From assembly GCA_052315415.1 (NCBI GenBank), contig JBLSDH010000014.1, positions 1 through 36,042 on the forward strand: a stretch of DNA of 36,042 bases. Direction: 5' to 3'. The position numbers and the translations under genes were made by a program. This DNA is from Cuniculiplasma sp052315415. Lineage in GTDB: Archaea > Thermoplasmatota > Thermoplasmata > Thermoplasmatales > Thermoplasmataceae. Positions 1 through 6,260 of the stretch are shown in pieces (the stretch's first letter is position 1; each line of letters opens with the position of its first letter). The notes below the pieces were generated by a model. That model saw nothing but the letters and a program-made list of their open reading frames with translations, searched no databases and was not told the origin of the DNA.

Positions 1-25
1 ATATCTTTTTATCAAACTCTTCCAT
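1..25 (-). CDS. Transposase N-terminus (partial, runs off the window)
   Basis: The ATG at 25-23 opens a frame reading MEEFDKKI before the window ends. A Shine-Dalgarno sequence (AAGGAGG on the minus strand, about 35-41) lies 9 nt upstream. An earlier ATG at 32-30 reaches a stop after six codons, so it is not the start. Eight residues cannot identify a family; the call rests on position just inside an IS terminal repeat. Confidence 0.5.
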
Positions 26-32
26 TATTCAT

Positions 33-60
33 TGCCTCCTTGGGTTGTTCTTAGGAGGCA
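33..60 (-). promoter_or_regulatory. Hairpin sequestering the transposase ribosome binding site
   Basis: Two perfectly complementary 8-mers (33-40 TGCCTCCT and 53-60 AGGAGGCA) flank a 12-nt loop. In a minus-strand transcript the 3' arm is the AGGAGG Shine-Dalgarno sequence of the transposase. Transcripts entering from outside the element would fold it and hide the ribosome binding site, a strategy known from IS10, IS50 and IS200. The function is inferred from the structure. Confidence 0.5.
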
Positions 61-116
61 TCCTTTTATGTTTCATGAAATTTATCCATTGTTGATGGAG
101 TTATTTCATTTGTTCT

Positions 117-138
117 TACACAAGATTTGGGATACTAT
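117..138 (+). repeat. IS terminal inverted repeat, left copy
   Basis: Reads TACACAAGATTTGGGATACT followed by AT. The reverse complement of 35905-35926 differs at only two positions. It marks the outer boundary of the left insertion sequence. Confidence 0.65.
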
Positions 139-627
139 CGATTTGAGTTTGCAAATTTAAAAAAATATGAGGAAGCCATAAAAGAATTTGATACTGCAAT
201 TAGTCTTAATCCAGAAAATCCTAATTATTACTATACTAAAGGACTAATATTATCCTTTTTAGAAAGGTATGAAGAAGCATTACTTGAGTATGATAAGGCC
301 ATTAATCTTGATCCCAACAATCCAGATTATCATTATGATAAGGGAATTTCTTTTAAGAGGTTAAGACTTTATTACGGTGTCATAAAGGAATTTGATATGG
401 CCATTAAACTAGATCCAAATGAACCTCTTTATCTTGTGAGTTATGCAGAGATAATGGCAATTATAGACAACGCATTTGAAGGATTTAAAAGAATCTCTGA
501 TGCCCTTTATAATGGTCTTATAAGCAGAAAAGAACTTTATGAGGTCGTTTGTTCACAGCTTAACGAAGCAATAACTGAAAAAGAAGAAAAAATATTAATC
601 GATTTAAAGGAAAAATTATGCAAATAA
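139..627 (+). pseudogene. TPR-repeat protein, 5' end removed by the insertion sequence
   Basis: The open frame holds three degenerate tetratricopeptide repeats with the usual signature (KKYEEAIKEFDTAISLNP, then RYEEALLEYDKAINLDP, then a weaker YYGVIKEFDMAIKLDP), followed by about 60 residues without a clear repeat. The only in-frame initiator, a TTG at 127, lies within the IS terminal repeat. The residues just inside the boundary correspond to the middle of a TPR helix A. The authentic start and at least half a repeat are therefore missing, and the frame is best read as the 3' remnant of a longer gene. TPR proteins are protein-protein scaffolds and no specific partner can be named. Expression from an IS-borne promoter is possible but not shown. 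Confidence 0.7.
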
Positions 628-661
628 AAGATTAGAAATATTAACTATTTCTTGAAACATC

Positions 662-676
662 AAAAAATTAAAAATT
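662..676 (-). terminator. T-rich terminator of tRNA-Gly
   Basis: On the minus strand, 17 nt after the tRNA 3' end, two oligo-T tracts (T5 and T6) separated by AA match the poly-T termination signal of archaeal RNA polymerase. Confidence 0.5.
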
Positions 677-692
677 GTAATTGCCTCATTAT

Positions 693-765
693 TGCGGGTG
701 CCGGGATTTGGACCCGAGGCACGAGCTTGGCAAGCTCGCGTGTTACCAGGCTACACCACACCCGC
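693..765 (-). tRNA. tRNA-Gly (anticodon GCC)
   Basis: A complete cloverleaf can be drawn. The acceptor stem GCGGGTG (765-759) pairs with CACCCGC (700-694), and the discriminator is A at 693. The D arm contains GTAGCCTGGTAAC. The anticodon stem CGAGC/GCTCG encloses loop TTGCCAA with anticodon GCC at 731-729. The T arm contains GGTCCAAATC. No intron is present and CCA is not encoded, so it must be added after transcription. The variable loop is short (class I). Confidence 0.96.
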
Positions 766-786
766 TTGTATCTTGAATTAATAATT

Positions 787-800
787 ATTTTATAAATTTT
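787..800 (-). promoter_or_regulatory. TATA box of tRNA-Gly
   Basis: On the minus strand AAAATTTATAAAAT is centred about 28 nt before the mature tRNA 5' end, the standard archaeal TATA-to-start distance. Confidence 0.55.
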
Positions 801-810
801 GGGTTAAGAA

Positions 811-1791
811 TCAGTATTCCACATTTACTGCTATTTTTTCATTACTATACTTATACTGAAAAAGGCCATCTATTATAATTATACCAGACATTTTTCCACT
901 GAATGAAGAAGAAAAATTTTCACTGGGGGTAACATTTATTTTAAATGGCTGAAATGAACCTGTATTATTGATCAGATAAAGATAACCTGGTTCAGTATCA
1001 TAAAGGTTTATTGTAATGTTATTTTCATTTGGAAGGTAAATGGGTATAGAGAATTCAAACCAGTATGAGTTGTTCACTCCATCAAGTTCATAAAATGGAT
1101 ATTTCTGTCCACTTACACCAAATATATTAAAGCTGTTGTCAGAGTTGTTATATGCAAATGTAATATTATTTTTGTAATCCGAGAGTTCATAAATTCCTGA
1201 ATATTTATATGAAATAGTAGGATTTGTACTGTTTGTATCAAAGGTTGATACATAATAATACGGATATACATTTCCTGAAGTTTGATTATAATTTAAAGGA
1301 TTTGAAACCGCTGTTTGTCCAACAACAGAGTTAACACCTTCGTCAATAAGATTAATATATGATACATTTAAGGATAAAGGTGAGAAAATGCACAATCCCA
1401 TACTGGAATTTAGGTATTCAAAAGTGTCTCTTTCTGTTGGATTTATATTAACATATTTAAGATAAAGAGGCGGTACATATATTGAACTGGTCTGATAAAG
1501 ATTAATATATATGGGATGAGAATATTTTTGAAATATTATTTCAAGTTTAAAGTTTCCAATGTAAACGTTTTTTGTATTCTGTTGAACATAAAGGAGGACT
1601 GCGTTTGTATCCTTTGATGGTATCCTTTCCATCACCAGTTGATAAGAGGGAATACTAGAAGGTTGAGAGGGAACATTTTTTATTATAAATATTCCTATTG
1701 TGGTTACAAGTACCACCGTTATGGCAATGAGCAAAAGGGTGCCTATAATTGCAGAAACTGCCCTTTCAGATTTTTGGCAAACATTCCTCAA
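811..1791 (-). CDS. Archaeal type IV pilin-like secreted protein
   Basis: The 326-residue product begins with a short charged leader ending in SERA, followed by VSAIIGTLLLIAITVVLV, the hydrophobic stem typical of archaeal pilins and pilin-like proteins (archaeal Pilin_N/DUF1628 type). The RA/VSA junction suits cleavage by the prepilin peptidase PibD. The remaining ~280 residues are rich in Asn, Ser, Tyr and Thr, contain many N-glycosylation sequons and look beta-rich, as expected for a surface domain. The start must be TTG at 1791, because the only nearby ATG (1784) is out of frame. A TATA box lies 26-34 nt upstream, so the message may be leaderless. No pilus ATPase or platform gene is nearby, so it may be an orphan surface subunit rather than a structural pilin. 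Confidence 0.75.
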   Translation of the reverse strand: MRNVCQKSERAVSAIIGTLLLIAITVVLVTTIGIFIIKNVPSQPSSIPSYQLVMERIPSKDTNAVLLYVQQNTKNVYIGNFKLEIIFQKYSHPIYINLYQTSSIYVPPLYLKYVNINPTERDTFEYLNSSMGLCIFSPLSLNVSYINLIDEGVNSVVGQTAVSNPLNYNQTSGNVYPYYYVSTFDTNSTNPTISYKYSGIYELSDYKNNITFAYNNSDNSFNIFGVSGQKYPFYELDGVNNSYWFEFSIPIYLPNENNITINLYDTEPGYLYLINNTGSFQPFKINVTPSENFSSSFSGKMSGIIIIDGLFQYKYSNEKIAVNVEY

Positions 1792-1816
1792 TAAGGAGAG
1801 ATTAATTAAAATTCAC

Positions 1817-1825
1817 TATAAATCT
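1817..1825 (-). promoter_or_regulatory. TATA box of the pilin-like gene
   Basis: AGATTTATA on the minus strand sits about 30 nt before the TTG start. This predicts a leaderless or nearly leaderless message and supports the TTG as the true start. Confidence 0.45.
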
Positions 1826-1835
1826 TTCTCTCTCT

Positions 1836-2390
1836 TTAGTAAACAACAAATACAGCCATGAAGCCTATCATTATTATTTGGAGTATCATTTGTATTCCTG
1901 CAAATGTTGTTATATAACCAAGATTTTTTATTATTTTATTGGCATCATTTGAATCTTTTTCATCTGCTTTTAATATTCTATAAGATGAGGGTAATATGAC
2001 CAGGAATGAAATTGCAACAAGAACTACTCCAAGTGCTATCAGTGAATATATAAATTGTACACTCACAGAAGAAAATGCGTTTTCTATCATCGCCAGATAA
2101 AGCCCAGCTCCAGGTGTGAGCAGGGAAGTTGAAGGGATATAAAACATTGTCATGGGGATTAAATTTTTCGCAATAGACACTTTTTGATTTGAACCCAGAG
2201 TTTTTACAACCCTGCCAAGTATGATGCTAAGAAAAATGTCAGATCCTGTCCAGATTGCTCCTGTCAATACGTGGACATAATCCAGGAATACAACGTTTCC
2301 AATAACAATTGCAGCAATAAATGCGAGCCATGGAATAATAACTGAACCGGCAGATAGTTTGTTATTTTTTAATTTATCAAAAAATGTCAT
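1836..2390 (-). CDS. Polytopic membrane protein, intact copy of a duplicated pair
   Basis: 184 residues with about four membrane helices (roughly residues 15-40, 70-105, 110-135 and 160-183). The segment DYVHVLTGAIWTGSD near residue 37 contains an HxxxGxxWxG pattern like that in CopD/DUF2269-type membrane proteins, where His can bind metal or heme. That relationship is suggestive only. The start ATG overlaps the stop of the upstream gene by one base (TGATG), implying translational coupling. The preceding two frames together are a paralog aligning over the full length. The function is unknown. Confidence 0.7.
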   Translation of the reverse strand: MTFFDKLKNNKLSAGSVIIPWLAFIAAIVIGNVVFLDYVHVLTGAIWTGSDIFLSIILGRVVKTLGSNQKVSIAKNLIPMTMFYIPSTSLLTPGAGLYLAMIENAFSSVSVQFIYSLIALGVVLVAISFLVILPSSYRILKADEKDSNDANKIIKNLGYITTFAGIQMILQIIMIGFMAVFVVY

Positions 2391-2761
2391 CAGTATACCC
2401 CCACTGCAAAATTAGCCATAAATCCAATTATTACTATTTGCAAAATTAACTGAATAAGTGATATTCTAAGGTTGAACATTGTGAGCTTAACGATTCTGTC
2501 TACGTTCTTTCCACCTCTTGACATTTCAATATATATTCTGAGTTCATTAGGAAGAAATATAAGAAGGCCAAGAATCATCATTGTTAAGGCAAGAATTGCC
2601 ACAGCCATAAAGTAATAATTGAAAAAACTTATCTTTAGACTCATTGCAGTATAAATTCCAGCTGTTATTGTTGTTGTTGCAATAGCTGGCATGAAAAACA
2701 TCATAACAGGAATTAGTCTTCTTGATATCTCTGCTCTTTCAATCTGTGTTACATTTTTCAT
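2390..2761 (-). CDS. C-terminal part of a split membrane protein paralog
   Basis: 123 residues with three predicted membrane helices. They align with the C-terminal two thirds of the protein encoded at 1836-2390; RLIPVMMFFMPAIATTTITAG corresponds to NLIPMTMFYIPSTSLLTPGAG. It starts with ATG at 2761, two codons after the stop of the 61-residue frame and in the same frame. It could be translated separately by reinitiation, or be the dead half of a pseudogene. That the frame stays open and membrane-like argues for recent breakage or a functional two-part protein. Confidence 0.6.
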   Translation of the reverse strand: MKNVTQIERAEISRRLIPVMMFFMPAIATTTITAGIYTAMSLKISFFNYYFMAVAILALTMMILGLLIFLPNELRIYIEMSRGGKNVDRIVKLTMFNLRISLIQLILQIVIIGFMANFAVGVY

Positions 2762-2764
2762 AAT

Positions 2765-2950
2765 TTACGCAAAAAATATCCCCATCACAAGATCCATTCC
2801 TGTCCAGGCGGAGCCAGAGATAACGTGGAAATATTCAAGAAAATAAAAATCACCTGACAGTATTATTATTGCAAGAAGTACAGGTGGAATTATTAGTAAT
2901 GGCAGTCCATAGGTAAATATTGACTTCCTGCTAAAATAAGACAGATCCAT
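2765..2950 (-). CDS. N-terminal part of the split membrane protein paralog
   Basis: 61 residues with one or two membrane helices, ending FLEYFHVISGSAWTG MDLVMGIFFA then TAA (2767-2765). It matches the N-terminus of the 184-residue neighbour, including the HxxxGxxWxG pattern. The downstream half follows in the same frame after a single Ile codon, so only the TAA separates the two parts. A TATA-like element at 2969-2978 lies about 24 nt before this ATG, so this is the first gene of the three-gene transcript. Confidence 0.6.
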   Translation of the reverse strand: MDLSYFSRKSIFTYGLPLLIIPPVLLAIIILSGDFYFLEYFHVISGSAWTGMDLVMGIFFA

Positions 2951-2968
2951 TAATTATTATACAAAATT

Positions 2969-2978
2969 AATATTTATA
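2969..2978 (-). promoter_or_regulatory. TATA box of the membrane-protein operon
   Basis: TATAAATATT on the minus strand, centred about 24 nt upstream of the ATG at 2950. It suggests a leaderless transcript. Confidence 0.45.
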
Positions 2979-3037
2979 CAATTTGCTTAGTGAAATAATT
3001 TATATTGTGATTATGAAATGATTTTTCATGAATATTA

Positions 3038-3045
3038 TTTATAAT
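3038..3045 (+). promoter_or_regulatory. TATA box of the microprotein-cinA operon
   Basis: TTTATAAT centred about 25 nt before the ATG at 3066, and well over 100 nt before the cinA ATG. The spacing fits the 35-residue gene as the first gene of the transcript. Confidence 0.5.
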
Positions 3046-3065
3046 CTTAGGTAATTACTATTTTA

Positions 3066-3173
3066 ATGGAAGATCGAAGAAAACAGATGAGGTATGTTAT
3101 AATAGCTATAATTGTATGGGCAATAGTGATCTTTTTACTTGCAAACCTGAATAATTTAACAGGATTTCTATGA
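3066..3173 (+). CDS. 35-residue single-pass membrane microprotein
   Basis: The frame encodes a basic, polar N-terminus (MEDRRKQMR), one hydrophobic helix (YVIIAIIVWAIVIFLLA, residues 10-26) and a short polar tail (NLNNLTGFL). It is supported by a well-placed TATA box and by an ATGA overlap with the next gene: its TGA at 3171-3173 overlaps the cinA-like ATG at 3170. The topology would leave the basic N-terminus in the cytoplasm. No family is recognised. Translational coupling suggests it is made with the CinA-like protein, but it could simply be a small membrane protein sharing the transcript. Confidence 0.6.
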   Translation: MEDRRKQMRYVIIAIIVWAIVIFLLANLNNLTGFL

Positions 3174-3949
3174 TTATTTCCATATTGTCAATTGGTAATG
3201 AAGTGGTTAAAGGTAGAACAGTTAACTCAAATGCAACTGAAATATCCTCTTTTTTTACTGAAAGAGGGCATTATATTCGGAAAATAGTTTCCTGCAGGGA
3301 TATAAAAGAGGAAATATGTGATGCAATTTATTTCTGTCTTAAAGATAGCCAGGCAGTTATTACAACCGGAGGACTCGGGCCCACACACGATGATATAACT
3401 GCAGAGGCCATTGCAGAAACTTTTAATTTAAAAATAACTGAAAACAAAGATGCTATAAAAATCCTTAAAGAATTATATTTAAGGAGAAACATGGAAATTA
3501 CTGAGGAGAGAAAAAAAATGGGAATGCTTCCTGAAGGGGCAATGATAATAGAAAATGATGTGGGTACAGCTCCTGGATTTCTGATAAAGATTGGAGGAAA
3601 ATTTATCTTCTCAACTCCCGGAGTCCCATCAGAAATGAGATCAATGCTCAATAAGATATATGGTGTAATTGGTGAATCCGACCTATATTACATGTCAAAG
3701 GAAATACTCATAAAGGGAATAATGGAAAGTGCTATTGCGCCATTAATAAGGGAAATCAATAAAAAATTTCCAGAGCTTTTCATCAAATCACATCCTGAAG
3801 CAAAGGAATTTAAAAATCCTATCTTAAAATTAGAAATTTACGGATATTTTGATAATAAAGAAAAAGCAGAGGAACAGATAAACGAAATAAAAGGGATTTT
3901 AAAGTCCAGACTTTCAGGTCTCAATAATGCTGAGATTAAGGATATTTAA
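3170..3949 (+). CDS. CinA-family protein (molybdopterin-binding-like domain, COG1058)
   Basis: 259 residues consisting of the MoaB/MogA-like (PF00994) fold of CinA, with no C-terminal NMN deamidase (PncC) domain. Visible signatures are SIGNEVVKGRTVNSNA (residues 7-22), TTGGLGPTHDD (65-75), GTAPGF and TPGVPSEM. Bacterial CinA proteins carry a pyrophosphatase activity on ADP-ribose or related nucleotides in this N-terminal domain, and archaeal stand-alone versions are usually annotated as nicotinamide-nucleotide amidase-related. The exact substrate here is unknown. The ATG overlaps the stop of the upstream microprotein gene. Confidence 0.8.
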   Translation: MIISILSIGNEVVKGRTVNSNATEISSFFTERGHYIRKIVSCRDIKEEICDAIYFCLKDSQAVITTGGLGPTHDDITAEAIAETFNLKITENKDAIKILKELYLRRNMEITEERKKMGMLPEGAMIIENDVGTAPGFLIKIGGKFIFSTPGVPSEMRSMLNKIYGVIGESDLYYMSKEILIKGIMESAIAPLIREINKKFPELFIKSHPEAKEFKNPILKLEIYGYFDNKEKAEEQINEIKGILKSRLSGLNNAEIKDI

Positions 3950-4012
3950 GAAATAAATCATTTAAATAACTCTGAAATATTTGATTATAGACAAACTCAG
4001 GAGGATCTGAAA

Positions 4013-4183
4013 ATGAGAGAACTGGAAAAATTTGAAGAAAGTGCTTTAGCTCTTTGCAAAGACGTAAAGTTAAGGGAAAAACTAAAGAAGAAGCTTCAGA
4101 AAAGAAACAGTCCACTGGATCCGTTTGAACTGAAAAAGATAGAGGAAAAAATAGAGAAGGCAAACAAAAAAATAAATAATTAA
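4013..4183 (+). CDS. Small charged coiled-coil protein (56 residues)
   Basis: The frame begins at ATG 4013, 7 nt after a strong Shine-Dalgarno sequence (AGGAGGA, 3999-4005). It encodes a Lys/Glu-rich helical protein: MRELEKFEESALALCKDVKL, then KLKKKLQKR, then an SPLDPFELKKIEEKIEKANKK segment. The SPLDPF motif probably breaks two helices that could pack as a hairpin. It has one cysteine (residue 15). Its stop overlaps by three bases the stop of the convergent SIS gene. No family is recognised. The good ribosome binding site in an otherwise SD-poor genome is the main support. Confidence 0.6.
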   Translation: MRELEKFEESALALCKDVKLREKLKKKLQKRNSPLDPFELKKIEEKIEKANKKINN

Positions 4184-5208
4184 TGTTCTCCTGGTGGAAA
4201 TATATCCATATCAAAATCGTAATATTCTTTTTCATCCAATCTTAGAATATCCGGATTAACTCCTACCTTTAATGCAAGGTAGTATGCAGTGTAATACATG
4301 TAAGGCATTGATAATATTGGCACTTCCCAGGGGTAATTTGTATCCATATCCACATTTATATCACCCTCACCATTAATTGTGATAGAACTTGCACCAACCC
4401 TTCTTATACCTTTTATTATTGACGCAGACCTTTTTCTGTCAATCTCATTCCCTATTATTATGATAAGGGTGTTTTTATCAGTTGTTGATGTGCATCCGTG
4501 ATTGTATTCCTCCAGTTCTATCCCCTCAGCATGTATATGTGTGGCTTCCTTTATTTTTTGAGCAGTTTCTCTTGCTGAAATATAATTATTTCCTGCACCC
4601 AAAACAAAGATATTTTTTATTTCATCTTCAATCTCATCAACGGCTTTTTTGGCAAAATCCTCACCCTTACGAAGCTCGTTTTTTAGCCTGTTTTTATAAT
4701 TCTCTATTTTATCCTCTGGCTCATCATACAGGGACATTAGGTATGCTGTTGATACAACATTGTCAAAGAAGGCTTTTGTGTTGCAAAGGGAAAGATCCTT
4801 ATCATTTATGAAAATAGGTATATCTGCCTCTTTGTAAAGTGGAGATGATTTATCATGGGTTATACCTATCCTCAATCTGTCATTGAATATTCTAAAAGTA
4901 TCTACTGTTGTTTTTGTTTTCCCTGTATGGGAAATGGCAATAATATTTTTCTCGGGTTTTGAATAATTATTAAGTTCATATGACTGTATTCTTTGTACCT
5001 TTCTTTTCCCACCATTAAAAAGTGACCCTATATATCCTGCATGATAAGAGGTTCCATTTCCGGTTATTGTCAAATTTCCATTCTCATAGGAGACTTCTAC
5101 TTTTTTAACATCATTATAAGCCTTTTCAATTGCATTTTCTGAATCCTTGAGCATCTCATACATAATATATGGATGCCCTTTTCTAATCTCCGGAAGTTCA
5201 TCTGTCAT
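4180..5208 (-). CDS. Double-SIS sugar isomerase-like protein (GlmS isomerase-domain relative)
   Basis: 342 residues with two SIS domains. The first contains GNGTSYHAGY (50-59) and SHTGKTKTT (93-101), the phosphosugar-binding loops. The second contains VLGAGNNYISARETAQKIKE and GIELEEYNHG, which matches the ELExxxHG region that carries catalytic Glu and His in the isomerase half of glucosamine-6-phosphate synthase. There is no N-terminal glutaminase (class II amidotransferase) domain. It probably acts as an aldose-ketose isomerase or deaminase on a sugar phosphate, possibly glucosamine- or fructose-6-phosphate; the specificity is unknown. It is transcribed away from the 5310 gene and converges with the 56-residue gene. 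Confidence 0.75.
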   Translation of the reverse strand: MTDELPEIRKGHPYIMYEMLKDSENAIEKAYNDVKKVEVSYENGNLTITGNGTSYHAGYIGSLFNGGKRKVQRIQSYELNNYSKPEKNIIAISHTGKTKTTVDTFRIFNDRLRIGITHDKSSPLYKEADIPIFINDKDLSLCNTKAFFDNVVSTAYLMSLYDEPEDKIENYKNRLKNELRKGEDFAKKAVDEIEDEIKNIFVLGAGNNYISARETAQKIKEATHIHAEGIELEEYNHGCTSTTDKNTLIIIIGNEIDRKRSASIIKGIRRVGASSITINGEGDINVDMDTNYPWEVPILSMPYMYYTAYYLALKVGVNPDILRLDEKEYYDFDMDIFPPGEH

Positions 5209-5274
5209 AAATCATAAATTTCTCATGAGATTAAACATTATGTAAATTTTTTTTTAATGAGAATATTTTCCAAT

Positions 5275-5286
5275 AGTTTATTAAAA
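5275..5286 (+). promoter_or_regulatory. TATA box before the 5310 gene
   Basis: AGTTTATTAAAA is centred about 30 nt upstream of the ATG at 5310 in the divergent region between the SIS gene and this gene. Confidence 0.35.
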
Positions 5287-5309
5287 AAGTATTCAATTCA
5301 CATTTATCC

Positions 5310-5654
5310 ATGGAGAGAAAGGATGGGGATTATTCAAATTTAATGTCTTATTTTTCCAATCTTCTGGGAATAAAAAAATTGAGAGAGTATGATATACATG
5401 GCTACAAAATTTCCTTCTTGAACTACACTTATATTAAGGATGCAGACAACATGGAAACAGAAGTTCTGAGATGTTTCCCAGAAAAGAATTCACTTGACAG
5501 AATTAAATCAATTCAATTCTCAGTTATAAATGATAAGGATACTTTCACTCTGGAAATAGAATGGAACCATATTCTAATCGATGGGGAATATAAAGAAGGA
5601 ACACTTGAAAACATTGAACAGGTACTTGAATCTGCAACATTCCGATTTTTCTAA
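5310..5654 (+). CDS. Conserved-looking small cytoplasmic protein, unknown
   Basis: 114 residues, no signal peptide or membrane segment, mixed alpha/beta pattern with alternating hydrophobic strands (YKISFLNYTYI, IKSIQFSVI, FTLEIEWNHILI). Residues 60-100 could form a small beta sheet. I recognise no family. The ATG has a TATA box about 30 nt upstream and is followed by normal codon use, and a T7 tract follows the stop. It is probably a monocistronic gene. Confidence 0.55.
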   Translation: MERKDGDYSNLMSYFSNLLGIKKLREYDIHGYKISFLNYTYIKDADNMETEVLRCFPEKNSLDRIKSIQFSVINDKDTFTLEIEWNHILIDGEYKEGTLENIEQVLESATFRFF

Positions 5655-5660
5655 TTGTTC

Positions 5661-5667
5661 TTTTTTT
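5661..5667 (+). terminator. Oligo-T terminator after the 5310 gene
   Basis: A run of seven T on the coding strand begins 7 nt after the stop codon, matching archaeal intrinsic termination signals. Confidence 0.35.
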
Positions 5668-5710
5668 CACTTTATCTATAAAATTATAAACCCAAAATCT
5701 ATAGGTAAGC

Positions 5711-6259
5711 ATGGCCCAGATAAAAATAAAGGGCAAGCTTGATAGTTTTTACAGGGCAAGGAACGCTTTTTTAATTAGTGTTTTAGTGGCAGTATTAATA
5801 AACAATCCTTTTACATCACTGTATCTCCCTGCTGCTGAAATTCTTAAAAGCAACATTGAAAACTATTATGCGAACCCCAATATTTTGGAATTTTACGGAA
5901 CCATAATGGGATTGTTATTTGCTGCATATACAGTTCTCATATCCATGATGCCAATATTTCATCCAGACAGTCTGAAGCAACCGGTTTTTACACATGTGAA
6001 TAGACTCTTTGTCTACACAATACTTATAGGTCTTTTATCACTTTTAAGCAACTTTATTATTTCTGTTGTATCAAGCCTGAAGGGTTCTAACTATGAAGGC
6101 TTCATTGAAACTTTCCTCTTTCTCTCACTCATAATAGGAATGGTATTCGCTGTTCTTTCTCTTTCTGATATATTCAACATAGTGAGAGGAAAGAAAATGA
6201 CAAGGGAAATGGAAGAAGAAAGGGAAAGAAAAAAGAAGAAGACAGAGACCACAAACTAA
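5711..6259 (+). CDS. Four-helix membrane protein upstream of a glycosyltransferase
   Basis: 182 residues with four predicted membrane helices (about 17-37, 57-80, 95-118 and 126-150) and a strongly charged cytoplasmic tail rich in Glu, Arg and Lys (from about residue 160). The stop at 6257-6259 is followed immediately by the next ATG at 6261, so the two are very likely co-transcribed. No family is recognised. The context suggests a role in the envelope with the glycosyltransferase, but that is inference. Confidence 0.6.
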   Translation: MAQIKIKGKLDSFYRARNAFLISVLVAVLINNPFTSLYLPAAEILKSNIENYYANPNILEFYGTIMGLLFAAYTVLISMMPIFHPDSLKQPVFTHVNRLFVYTILIGLLSLLSNFIISVVSSLKGSNYEGFIETFLFLSLIIGMVFAVLSLSDIFNIVRGKKMTREMEEERERKKKKTETTN

Positions 6260-6260
6260 T

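Larger units (their letters stand above)
1..138 (-). mobile_element. IS256-like insertion sequence, 5' (transposase-start) end, continues left of window
   Basis: The outer edge carries a 22-nt terminal repeat (117-138) that matches, in inverted orientation, the terminal repeat at 35905-35926 in 20 of 22 positions. Inside it, on the minus strand, lie a hairpin, a strong Shine-Dalgarno sequence and a start codon opening a reading frame that runs out of the window. The element edge falls inside a TPR reading frame, so it looks inserted into or recombined with that gene. The IS256 assignment comes mainly from the C-terminal transposase fragment at the other end of the window; the two ends are assumed to belong to the same element type. 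Confidence 0.65.

Noticed and set aside
693..765. tRNA-Gly as integration site of a genomic island
   Set aside because: No direct repeat of the tRNA 3' end and no integrase gene were seen in the window.
2765..2767. Recoding (selenocysteine or pyrrolysine) at the in-frame stop of the membrane paralog
   Set aside because: The codon is TAA, not TGA or TAG, and no insertion element is apparent. A nonsense mutation or split gene is the simpler reading.
3936..4235. Minus-strand frame of 99 codons
   Set aside because: Antisense to the well-supported 56-residue gene; Phe/Leu/Ser-rich shadow composition.
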